Below, piece after piece: positions 10,262-18,998 of a stretch of 64,000 bases of DNA. Below the pieces are notes generated by a model. That model was not told the DNA's origin. It ran no database searches and saw only the letters and a list, made by a program, of their open reading frames with translations. Position 1 is the stretch's first letter. Each line of letters starts with the position of its first letter. This DNA comes from Daucus carota subsp. sativus (Eukaryota; Streptophyta; Magnoliopsida; Apiales; Apiaceae). The DNA lies in NCBI RefSeq assembly GCF_001625215.2, contig NC_030384.2:30430527-30494526 (forward strand). The letters run 5' to 3'. The position numbers were made by a program, and so were the translations under genes.

Positions 10262-10998
10262 CAATTACCTGCAAGAGGGCCACACAGAGAACAGCCCGTT
10301 ACATACATCGCCCCAAGCCCGTCAACATTAGCGGCATACAAATCAAAGACACAAACACGTTTCACAACACAACCCCTTTTCATTACCCGCGACCCCCATA
10401 CAAACATATTATCAAACACCTACAGTACAAACACGTGCAACCGCCGCATATTCCAAACCTTAAAACTTCAACCTAACCCTAATGGTGCACAACCCGAGAC
10501 AACAATCCCGAGGTCGCTACACCGCCATCAAACCGCAACGCCACCGTGCAGACGGCAGTCACGGCGACGACAGCTCCACCACTACCACCACAAATCAAAG
10601 ACGAAAACACAGACATTCAGACACTTCAAAATACTGAAAAGGCAAGCCCTAAAACACCGATCTACCCACACTACGGCGCAACAACACGATTACGAGACTT
10701 ATATACGCCGGCGAGCAACCAAATACGCGAAATACAGTAAGAACGGCAACAAACACGATGAACAAAGCAAAGTCTAAAAACATCGGCAAAATATGACTAA
10801 GCAGCAACATCAAGAGAAAAGACAAGCACAAACTTAAAGGATCGCCGGCGATGCTTACTTGTTAAACGGAAATGATAAAGAGAGCGGTTGCACTTTACTC
10901 CGGACGACCTCTCGCAACTTACAGATGGAAAAAGCGGAGCACTTCGAGAAAACTAAAGCTTCAGACAAATATACTCAGAACTGGGTTTTAAGACACAC

Positions 10999-11005
10999 AT
11001 ATATA
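10999..11005 (-). promoter_or_regulatory. Possible TATA box and leader intron of the 908-aa antisense gene
   Basis: On minus, GGGGTATATATGTG lies about 740 bases before the ATG. About 80 bases on is a donor CATCT|GTAAGT (G at 10922). An acceptor CTCTTGCAG ends at 10269, eight bases before the ATG. A 5'-UTR intron of 10922-10269 would join a short capped exon to GTAATTG-ATG. Another donor, AA|GTAAGC near 10857, is possible. Confidence 0.45.
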
Positions 11006-11412
11006 CCCCCACAGTTACCAAGAGATGCATTAACTGCATGGCCACGTGCACACGCACGATTGGCTCAAAAACTGCACCACCACACCCACCCCTCCTCAAA
11101 AGCCGCATAAACCGTACTCCATCCCCAAAAAACCCCCAACTTCGAAAACCGGTGTCTTTTCGATTGCCCCTATCAACAAATACATATATGTCACCCTACT
11201 TATCAAATCTTACCCACAACATTCTCCGCATTCAATTTTATTCCCCATTTATTACCCAATTTATTACAAGTAATGAATTGGTCGAAGACAAAAAACATAA
11301 ATACAAGCAAGCCAAAAGCCAGCGGGAAAGCAAAACACTTCACATATATATATCAGAATTCTTTTTCAATACAAACCAAAGCGGACTCAGTCCGCGACAC
11401 GGAAGCCCTATT

Positions 11413-11811
11413 CTACAGCTGAGCCTCCAAGTCCGCAATGCGGGCCTGGACATCCTCTAATCGCTCCTGCAGCTCGTCCCTCTCTTCCCGGGCCGCAGTC
11501 AACCTCTCCGCCACCGTAGCCTCCGGCGCGGGTTCCGGCCGATCAATGGGCACATACCACCGCCCATTGATCTGCACCGCCGCTCGCCCGCGTCCCGGGA
11601 CCAACATCCTCTCATACACCTCCTCAAGGAGATCATCATAGGGAAGGCCATCTTCCAGCATATCAGCCAACCTCCTAGCAAATGGATCGGTCGGCAAATC
11701 ATTGAACAAAGTAAGGAGTTCAACCCTCCTCATCCAACGCATCTGCGTCCTATAGCTCCCACTAGACACATCACTCCCGTTGCTCACAGACGCCGAGGAA
11801 TTATCAGACAT
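11413..11811 (-). CDS. Antisense small coiled-coil protein, copy 1
   Basis: A 132-aa protein with a Ser-rich N-terminus, a helical acidic middle, the block PGRGRAA..NGRWYVPIDRP, then a C-terminal coiled coil (about 90-132). It is a clear paralogue of the protein at 13091-13477, which shares PGRARDA..DGRLMVPIDNP and the same coiled-coil ending at E/AQL. No known domain is recognised. A TATA box lies 100 bases before the ATG. Keeping both a frame and a motif in two diverged copies suggests selection on the protein. Confidence 0.7.
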   Translation of the reverse strand: MSDNSSASVSNGSDVSSGSYRTQMRWMRRVELLTLFNDLPTDPFARRLADMLEDGLPYDDLLEEVYERMLVPGRGRAAVQINGRWYVPIDRPEPAPEATVAERLTAAREERDELQERLEDVQARIADLEAQL

Positions 11812-11910
11812 TTTTTACAATACTTTCACAGGAAAAAGCACGATTTGACGATTAGAAAGGAAGAAAAAAGATAAACGCACAGATGAGGTGCACAAATGAA
11901 CTTCCCTAGC

Positions 11911-11920
11911 CTTTATATAG
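11911..11920 (-). promoter_or_regulatory. TATA box of antisense coiled-coil gene, copy 1
   Basis: CTATATAAAG on minus, 100 bases before the ATG at 11811. The same ten bases head the paralogous gene at 13661-13670 and occur in the LTR promoter. Confidence 0.6.
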
Positions 11921-12157
11921 CCACAGCCATAGGCCCGCAATAAAAGCAAATGGAGTTCCCAAAGCGTTCAAACTTCCCACAGGCGTTTCCTAGGTCAAAT
12001 ATAACTCAAACGCACCTGGAAAACCAGCGGTCAACAGTCTCCTCAGTGAATGTCTGTGCAGTGCATTTAATGCACACGGACACCCACAGGCTACAAGTCC
12101 ACACAACTCCAACACCCGCGACCGTACCGCTACCGCTCCCTAATCTTCCCGCCAGAA

Positions 12158-12930
12158 CTTCCCTCATTATTGGCCGCGTCCAATACTTGGGGGGCACATT
12201 TTCATTTTATTCAAAATTTTTTATCTTCCCTCATTATTGGCCGCGTCCAATACTTGGGGGGCACATTTTCATTTTACTCCAAATTTTTTCATCCTTCCCT
12301 CATTATTGGCCACGTCCAATACTTGGGGGGCACATTTTCATTTCATCCAAAATTTTTAACTTCCCTCATTATTGGCCGCGTCCAATACTTGGGGGGCACA
12401 TTTTCATCTTCCCTCATTATTGGCCGCGTCCAATACTTGGGGGGCACATTTTCATTTTATTCAATATTTTTAACTTCCCTCATTATTGGCCGCATCCAAT
12501 ACTTGGGGGGCACATTTTCATCTTCCCTCATTATTGGCCGCGTCCAATACTTGGGGGGCACATTTTCATTTTATTCAAAATTTTTAACTTCCCTCATTAT
12601 TGGCCGCGTCCAATACTTGGGGGGCACATTTTCATTTTATTCAAAATTTTTACAACTTCCCTCATTATTGGCCCGCGTCCAATACTTGGGGGGCACATTT
12701 TCATTTTATTCAAAATTTTTACAACTTCCCTCATTATTGGCCCGCGTCCAATACTTGGGGGGCACATTTTCATTTTATTCAAAATTTTTACAACTTCCCT
12801 CATTATTGGCCGCGTCCAATACTTGGGGGGCACATTTTCATTTTACTTCAAATGTTTATCACTTCCCCAATTATTGGCCCGCGTCCAATACTCGGGGAGC
12901 ACCATTTTCATTTTAGTCATAATTTTTACT
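12158..12930. repeat. Tandem array of a CCAAT-dyad unit, 12 copies
   Basis: Units begin CTTCCCTCATTATTGGCC near 12158, 12225, 12294, 12360, 12408, 12474, 12522, 12588, 12656, 12725, 12794 and 12862. Most are 66-69 bp; units 5 and 7 are 48 bp because the AT-rich tail is missing. Nearly every unit carries ATTGG-6 nt-CCAAT (ATTGGCCGCGTCCAAT), two inverted CCAAT boxes, followed by a G run and CACATTTTCATTTTATTCAAA. Several adjacent units are almost identical, so the array is recently expanded. It lies between the two small antisense genes, 240-1010 bases upstream of the TATA box at 11911-11920. The long frames across it in all phases are by-products of the repeat. Confidence 0.95.
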
Positions 12931-13090
12931 GCGTGTTTTGTTTGCTTCACACCTCTATCGCAGAAACAACATACGGAAAAAAGAAGAACAAAGGACAACA
13001 CAAGGCGATATACGCATCAAACCAACGATTTTACATTACAGCAGAAATAAAGATACAATCTGACACGGGCTAATCCCGCATCGAAACTAC

Positions 13091-13477
13091 CTAAGGAAGC
13101 TGAGCCCTCAGCTCCACAATCCGCTCATCTACAGCTTCCAGCCTGGTAAGCAGGCCTTCTCTCTCCGCCTCCGCGTCCCGCAACCGCTCCCGCACCGTGA
13201 CACCCGGAGGGACCGGCGGGTTGTCAATCGGCACCATCAAACGTCCGTCCACCTCCTCCGCGTCCCGGGCACGACCCGGAAGCAAAAGCTCGTGGTAAAC
13301 AATCTCCAGCGCAGACTCATAGGACTGCTCCTCGTCCTCCAGCGCCTCCGCAATTCTCACCGTGATAAGCTCGGCCGGCAACCGGCGAATCCGGTTGATC
13401 AGATCCTGCCGCCGGCGCCACTCGATCGACCGGCCATAATACAAGTTAGAACTAGCTGCAGAGCTGTCGGAAGACAT
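13091..13477 (-). CDS. Antisense small coiled-coil protein, copy 2
   Basis: A 128-aa protein from ATG at 13477 (MSSDSSAASS..), a paralogue along its full length of the protein at 11413-11811. Shared features are the Ser-rich start, helical middle, L-L/V-PGR block, VPID-x-P motif, T-V-x-ERL and a coiled coil ending in AQL. The frame stays open upstream, but an acceptor (TTTTGTGCAG|GTGAT) ends five bases before this ATG and the TATA box is 184 bases upstream, so the leader probably contains a small intron. Function unknown. Confidence 0.7.
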   Translation of the reverse strand: MSSDSSAASSNLYYGRSIEWRRRQDLINRIRRLPAELITVRIAEALEDEEQSYESALEIVYHELLLPGRARDAEEVDGRLMVPIDNPPVPPGVTVRERLRDAEAEREGLLTRLEAVDERIVELRAQLP

Positions 13478-13660
13478 ATCACCTGCACAAAACAAACCAA
13501 GACGAGACGACCGGTTAAAACTTCCGATCAAACAACAAAACAAGAAATAGATGATCACTACGCCGGAAAAGCCCCGAATCAAGCACTAACCAAATTTGCA
13601 GAAACAAGCTTTTACGAAGATAAACAATGAGCTGAGCACTTCTCACCGAACGAAAACCCC

Positions 13661-13670
13661 CTTTATATAG
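13661..13670 (-). promoter_or_regulatory. TATA box of antisense coiled-coil gene, copy 2
   Basis: CTATATAAAG followed by GGGGG on minus, 184 bases before the ATG, identical to the box of copy 1. Candidate leader donors downstream are TTCG|GTGAGA and TTTG|GTTAGT. Confidence 0.6.
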
Positions 13671-14101
13671 ACAGCACTACCCAGTCCTTTGAGCTTCAGC
13701 CGTTACTTCCCTAGGCAGTTGAAGCGCCAAAATACACATCCATCACCCCAGTCAAAAGCCTCATACATGTATCTGTGCCAGTAGTTAATTGGCACAAATA
13801 TCCGCACAAAATGCCATCAGTCAAATTAACCGTGCATGCAGTCACGACATCATCCACTCACACTGCGCCACGTGGAACATCCGTACATCCCCCATACGGA
13901 ACGACAAGACCAGGCGGCAAAAGGCTTCACGCCTTTTAAATTTCGAAATCTATGGCCCAGCAAACACAACCCGGCCGAACAACGCCAAAAAACCCGCCAC
14001 CTCAACACAGACACTCACAACGACACGCTCGCCCAAATGCAACCCGGAAATGCACCCTGCGCGGGAAATTTTACTTACTCCCCCCACCCGCTAAAGCAGA
14101 T

Positions 14102-14117
14102 GGAAGGAGTAGGGGGG
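14102..14117 (+). other. Polypurine tract (plus-strand primer site)
   Basis: GGAAGGAGTAGGGGGG, all purine but one base, three bases (CAA) before the LTR start TGATAA. Confidence 0.75.
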
Positions 14118-14120
14118 CAA

Positions 14121-14620
14121 TGATAAGGTACCACGCTACAGTGACCGCCAACAGTACCCGCCCCCGCTACAGGACTTGAAGGTCCCCAAAGTCAGACCTC
14201 ATCATTACCAAGTACAAGGCAAACAGGATAATAAGCATGCACGAATCCCAAAAGGACAGAAAAAAGGACAGTAGCTGCACCAAAACAGCCACCCATGCTG
14301 GGGAGTGCCTACAGGCCCATTCCCGCCACTGTAGCAACAGTGGCGGCAAAGGGCCTATATAAAGCACTCCCCAGCCAAAGTGGAAGGTAAGTGCAAATTT
14401 CTCCCTCAAAACTCTCTCTAAAAAGCATCTCTCGCCAGATACTTAGAGTGAAAACTCTCTGATTTCCCTTACTTGTCAAGCACATCCAAATCACTGATTA
14501 TCACGCCGGAGGCGCCTCACGGGATGTCACCCCCCGTGTAGCGTTGTTTTGCAGGTTAGGTCTTGCCTGAAGCTCCCCGGAATAGTGCATTGGAACCCTA
14601 GACGAGATTTGGAGTTATCA
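14121..14620 (+). repeat. 3' LTR, complete, 500 bp
   Basis: Runs TGATAAGG..GTTATCA with perfect 6-bp terminal inverted repeats. Its last 362 bases equal the visible 5' LTR. It carries the TATA box at 14355-14364 within the nested palindrome (14299-14373). It points at the chitinase gene whose ATG is 65 bases past its end. Confidence 0.97.
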
Positions 14621-14685
14621 CAGAGCACTCAATAAGAACCTTCAGAAAAAAAGACTGCTGCAGAGTATCTCAGAACTCATAAGAA

Positions 14686-15968
14686 ATGGGAGGCAATATG
14701 GGGGGATTATATGGATTAGTTGTTATTTTGTTGTGGACAGTGAGTGTTAGGGGACAAGATGTAGGTTCCGTTATCAGCAAGTCCATGTTTGAAGATTTCT
14801 TAAAGCATCGGAATGATGACATCTGTCCGGCCAAAGGCTTCTATACATATGAAGCTTTTATTGACGCTGCCAAGTCCTTTGGTGCTTTCGGAACCTCTGG
14901 TGACCCTGACACTCAGAAAAGAGAGGTCGCTGCCTTCTTTGCTCAAACCTCACACGAGACGACTGGTAAATCTTAATACACTTATATAGCCAGGACAGCA
15001 CGTTCGATATATAAAAAAAGTGTAGAATCACAGAGATTATTCACAGAGATTTCCGCTAATTAGTCAGTTTCTAATTTAGAATTAACCTTGATATATAACC
15101 ATGTAATAAAGGTGGAGGACCAAGTTTACCTGATGGACCATATGCATGGGGATACTGCTTCAAGGAGGAACAAAACCCGACAGATTACTGTGTTGCAGAT
15201 CCAGAATGGCCCTGCGTTCCAAATAAGAACTATCACGGCCGTGGTCCTATTCAAATCTCCTAGTAAGTAACATTTTCTCCAGCTACTGACATTGCTAAAC
15301 TCATTTGTCTGTTTTCATTTGTAATTTCAGGGCTTTTGGATTATAAAATTTTTACCAATTTCACAAATTAAGACTGATCAAATCTCTAGTTGGCGAAAGA
15401 TGGCTCAATAATTAATGACAATTAAACTTTAAATTGCTGAATTTGATACTATCCAATTAGTGACAATTAGTGAATTCAAACTTCTGTTTTTATAGTTTGT
15501 CATTAGGCCAATTTTTTCAGTATAGAAGACTAATGAATAACCTTTTTCCCCGAAAAGGTTGTTATCTGAGCCTATATATTATGTGTTGAGCATTGCAGCA
15601 ACTATAACTATGGACCAGCTGGAAAAGCAATAGACTATGATCTTTTAGGCAACCCGGATTTGGTGGCAAGCGACCCTACCGTTTCATTCAAGACCGCACT
15701 CTGGTTCTGGATGACACCGCAGTCCCTCAAACCATCTAGCCATGATGTTATCACCGGAGTGTGGAAACCATCAGAAGCAGACTCTGCAGCTGGGAGGGTT
15801 CCTGGCTATGGAGTGGTAACAAACATTATCAACGGCATTGAATGTGGTAAAGGGTCCAACTCAGGTGGTGAGGGGCGGATCGGCTTCTATAAGAGATACT
15901 GCTCCATTCTTGGCATTAGCCCCGGGGAAAACCTGGACTGCTACAACCAGAAGCCTTTTGGCGCCTGA
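14686..15968 (+). CDS. Class II endochitinase (glycoside hydrolase family 19)
   Basis: Three exons: 14686-14965, 15112-15262 and 15599-15968, 801 nt giving 266 aa. Introns are GT..AG and phases match. A signal peptide (hydrophobic to about residue 22) leads straight into the GH19 domain, with no hevein-like chitin-binding domain, as in class II. Catalytic glutamates are E91 (SHETTGG) and E113 (CFKEEQN). The substrate-loop block [21 protein letters not shown] and the ending [11 protein letters not shown] are typical. The enzyme hydrolyses chitin beta-1,4 links in the apoplast, a pathogenesis-related role. The reading frame is intact. Its 5' flank is only 65 bases, then the retrotransposon LTR, so normal regulation is probably lost or replaced. 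A second ATG four codons on is an alternative start. Confidence 0.93.
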
Positions 15969-17139
15969 TTTATTTCCCATATACAACTAATTATATGATA
16001 AGCTTCCCACAGAATAAAAATCAACATGTACTACTTGTTACTCTAATCAAATATAATCATGTATTCTTGACTGATGTGTGTGAGAATATCATACTGAAAA
16101 GGTTTCATTATTCAAGTGTATCGTTATTGTTTTAATTATCATATATCAGTGGGGAACAGTTCTGAATTAGCTTTGAAGAACAAATTATACAGGAAAATGG
16201 AAAATCAAAGTTAAGACGAAATTGGACAATAAACTTTGGAGAACACGGTAAATAAAGGCTACTCTGAAAGTTAAGACGAAGCTTCTCTGAAAATTGCGAA
16301 AACTAACAATAAGCAATTTCCAGACTTAAATTCTCTTAGGATCAAAATTTCCAATTCCAGTGCCAACGACAAAGAAGTTGTAGCCGTGAAGATGGAATGT
16401 AACTTAAATTGGTGAGGATATTGTTATGGACCTGCAGTTAGCGTCCGATGCAATGATTCAGGTGACGAAGCCTTTGGATGAGGCTGCTAAAGCGCTATAT
16501 CGTCCGGTTAGGGTGATAGGATTGGTGAAAAATATCGATAAAGCCGAGAAACTGATCAAGGCTTTTATGGCGTTTGTTGATGTAGGAGTATCTAGTTTGT
16601 TGTTTAAAGATTACGATGAATCGATGATAGTGATGGTTATGACACAAAATATGATAGTCGTTCTGGTTTTCCCAGAAATCTTGTGATTTGTTCTCTGTTT
16701 TGCTATACTTTCGATGCAAGTACTAAACCTAATCGCACTCATTTGAATCGTAAAGTTGCAAGAAGGGCTATTCTTCTTTCTTATTGTTTCATCATACATG
16801 AGTCGAATCATTAATTAAGCATCCAATTTCTGGTGGCAAAGCTTCGCACAACCTCACATCAGGCTGTTCATGTCTTCGTGTTCTCTTTTTATTTGCTGCA
16901 GCCCAAGTATTCAGCCCAAGTATTCGTCTCTGTGAACATGCTTCAGATTGAAATTTGGCTCAAAATTGGCTGCAAAGAGTTGAGACATCATTGGCTGCAT
17001 AGAATCGGTCCTTCAATTCCTCCTTAATTACTACGCTAAGTATAATAATTTTAGCTTGTCAAAAAAAATATAATAATTTTAGCTTTTTCGAATATTATAA
17101 TTATTTTTAACATATATAATTATAATTATTATTATATTT
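15969..17139. other. Chitinase 3' flank and intergenic DNA
   Basis: Contains the chitinase 3' UTR and AT-rich DNA. An 86-codon plus frame at 16426-16686 (starts MDLQLASDAMIQ) is not recognised and its second half is low in complexity; I do not call it a gene. Nothing else is supported. Confidence 0.4.
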
Positions 17140-17470
17140 AATATAACATGTGTTTATTTGTCTACTCCTGTTATACCTAGACCACCTAGAACTAAAAGAG
17201 AGAATCATGTTTTGTAACGGGATTAACAGTGATTTGATTTGTCGATTCACATGTCTATGTACATATAAGGTGTATTATATGTTTAATATATTTTTTATTA
17301 TATTTAATATAACATATATTATATGTTTATTTATCAACTCTTATAATACCTATATCACTTAGAACTAGAGTAATACATATGCCATCTAGAACTAGAACTA
17401 GAAGAGTGAATCCTATTGTTGGTCAGAGTAATACCTATACCATCTAGAACTAGAAGAGTGATTAATCCTT
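17140..17470. repeat. Degenerate direct repeats upstream of the coiled-coil gene
   Basis: The motif CATCTAGAACTAGAAGAGTGA and variants, with ATACCTATACC before it, recur around 17175, 17350, 17380 and 17440. Longer blocks starting ATATAACAT and ending in the same motif are repeated twice. This fills the region before the gene at 17540. Confidence 0.6.
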
Positions 17471-17539
17471 TTGTCAGTTCGCATGCCCTATATATACATA
17501 TCAGAGCCCATTGCATTCTTCACAAAACTTGAAGCAGTC

Positions 17540-18535
17540 ATGATGAGTACTCTTACTAATGCTTTCGCACTCTTGGCAGATCAACAAGGCAAAGATGCTA
17601 CCAGCATTATAGCACTCAAGACTGCTGAGTTACAGAAGATTGCTGAGAAGAACAAGAAGATTGCCGCGGAAAAGAAGAAAGCCGAAGCCAAGATTAAGAA
17701 TAAGAAGAACAAGGCAAAGGGCGAAATCGGAGATGGGCAAGCTAATGAAGAGCACAAGACAATTGATGAGCATTCGGGTATTCGGGTTGCTAGAGAGGAG
17801 GAGAAGGAAGAGGAAGCACGAAGATTGCTTGCTATGGACAAGGAGAAGAAAGAAGAGGAAGCACGACGTAGAGACAAGGAAAAGAAGGAAGAGGAAGCAC
17901 GACGTAGAGAATGTTGGCTAGCTAGGCAGGCCGAACTTGCTAGAGAACGTGAAGAACGACGGCTTGCTAGGGAAGCCCAACTTGCTAGACAAGCAGAACG
18001 TGAAGAACAAAGGCTTGCTAGGGAAGCGGAACTTGCTAGACAACGCCAAGAACGATGGCTTGCTAGGGAAGCCGAACTTGCTAGACAAGCAGAGCGTAGA
18101 GCAAGAAGTGCTGCTAGAGAGGCAGAACGTGAAGAACGACGCCTGGCTAAGGAAGAGGAGAGAAAGAGAGAGATACAAGAGCGGAGAAGGAAGGAGATGG
18201 CGATGAAGACTTTGCGAGAGTATGAGGAGGAGAAGAAGGCCTTTGAGAAGCAAAAGGCCGACAAGGAGATTTTGAACTTGAAAGAAGAACCCCTGAAGAA
18301 GGATAGCAATATTAAAAAGCACGGGAAGGTTCGTAAGGCAATGAACATTGAGGAATTCTTGAAGCTCCCAACAGGAGGAGAAGGCTCGGAAGGTCAAGAC
18401 GGGGGCAACCAAGAATCTGCATCATCTGATGAGAATAATAGTATCAAGGTGAAGGCAGGGCATGCTCCTGATTTTAGTGATGAGGAGAGTTTTCCCCTAC
18501 TTGGTCAAGTCTCAAAGCCAGCAAAAGTTTACTGA
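17540..18535 (+). CDS. Unrecognised charged coiled-coil protein
   Basis: Starting at ATG 17540 (or the next codon) gives about 331 aa. The frame opens at 17471, but a TATA-like CCTATATATAC at 17488-17498 lies inside it, so the later ATG is preferred. After a short N-terminus (LTNAFALLADQQGKDATSI) follow Lys-rich helices, EEEARR units, then repeats of LAREAELARQ type (about 130-200), and a more ordered tail with DFSDEESFPLL. The N-terminus faintly recalls the Stm1/HABP4 ribosome-binding family (NPFDLL-type start), but without RGG motifs I do not assign it. It appears to be intronless. Repeat expansion in a helical charged region is evident. Confidence 0.6.
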   Translation: MMSTLTNAFALLADQQGKDATSIIALKTAELQKIAEKNKKIAAEKKKAEAKIKNKKNKAKGEIGDGQANEEHKTIDEHSGIRVAREEEKEEEARRLLAMDKEKKEEEARRRDKEKKEEEARRRECWLARQAELAREREERRLAREAQLARQAEREEQRLAREAELARQRQERWLAREAELARQAERRARSAAREAEREERRLAKEEERKREIQERRRKEMAMKTLREYEEEKKAFEKQKADKEILNLKEEPLKKDSNIKKHGKVRKAMNIEEFLKLPTGGEGSEGQDGGNQESASSDENNSIKVKAGHAPDFSDEESFPLLGQVSKPAKVY

Positions 18536-18825
18536 GAAGACACCAAAAAGGATGATAGCTTATAGAACTTTCAGAATTAGATATACTAGAACTAAGAACT
18601 TCTTTTCAATTTTAATTTCTATTCTTATATTGTTAGTTGAACTTGTTTTCTGAATTAGAGCTGTTAGATTATATTTACTCTTGTTTGAGTTGATTTTAAA
18701 GTATTTAATAATATATCATAACAGAGATCATATTTAATAAAGCTATGGTTTTGTCTGACATTGTCACAGCTCATGCATTACCTCTTTTTATGTTTCACCT
18801 TGTACTCATGCTCTAGATAGCAGTC

Positions 18826-18998
18826 AAAACATTAGCTCGAATTTACGAACTGATGCCAACTGCTATGCATATCCTCGGCAGCATTTGATAGTTGATGAAT
18901 TTCCTCAACGGCCTGGACAGCCTGAGTGCAGTGTTTACCTAAAAACAGGGGATTGCAAGTATAGGGAACAGCCCGAGTTCAGTTTCTACTTAAACTAA
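18826..18998 (+). pseudogene. CCCH zinc-finger protein fragment (ZFN type)
   Basis: A short plus frame reads ..EFPQRPGQPECSVYLKTGDCKY.., the characteristic start of a CCCH finger in plant ZFN-like proteins (ERPGQPEC-x5-KTGDCK). It breaks off after GDCKYRE, jumping to a second EQPEFSFYLN phrase and a stop at 18996-18998. The last Cys and His are missing, so this is a captured or decayed exon piece. Confidence 0.7.

Larger units (their letters stand above)
1..14620 (+). mobile_element. Tat-type Ty3/gypsy LTR retrotransposon, nearly complete
   Basis: The order is partial 5' LTR (1-362), PBS (365 on), gag-pol on plus (433-6156), four genes on minus (6548-13477), polypurine tract (14102-14117) and 3' LTR (14121-14620). 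If the hidden part of the 5' LTR matches the 3' copy, the element is about 14.76 kb. Assignment to the Tat group rests on the second, archaeal-type RNase H between the Ty3-type RNase H and integrase, and on an antisense ORF like the 'putative gypsy type transposon' family (Transposase_28). Both are known from Tat-lineage elements. All reading frames are intact and the LTRs are identical where comparable, so the copy looks young and possibly autonomous. The five bases after the 3' LTR are CAGAG; the matching target duplication would lie left of the window. Confidence 0.95.

Noticed and set aside
9320..10777. 485-codon plus frame opposite the antisense gene
   Set aside because: The minus strand has the recognisable domain, phase-correct introns and ordinary amino-acid use; the plus frame is its shadow.
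12158..12930. Array considered as CRISPR-like
   Set aside because: Repeats are contiguous without unique spacers and lie in a eukaryotic retrotransposon.
11950..13073. Long plus-strand frames (366, 248 and 157 codons) with repeated peptide units
   Set aside because: They follow the stop-free tandem array in all three phases. Unit length is not a multiple of 3, so this is a by-product of the repeat.
16426..16686. 86-codon plus frame
   Set aside because: No recognised motif, a low-complexity end and no promoter or splice support.
17581..18348. 255-codon minus frame, very Ser/Leu-rich
   Set aside because: Complement of the Lys/Glu/Arg-rich coiled-coil gene on plus; composition is the expected shadow.
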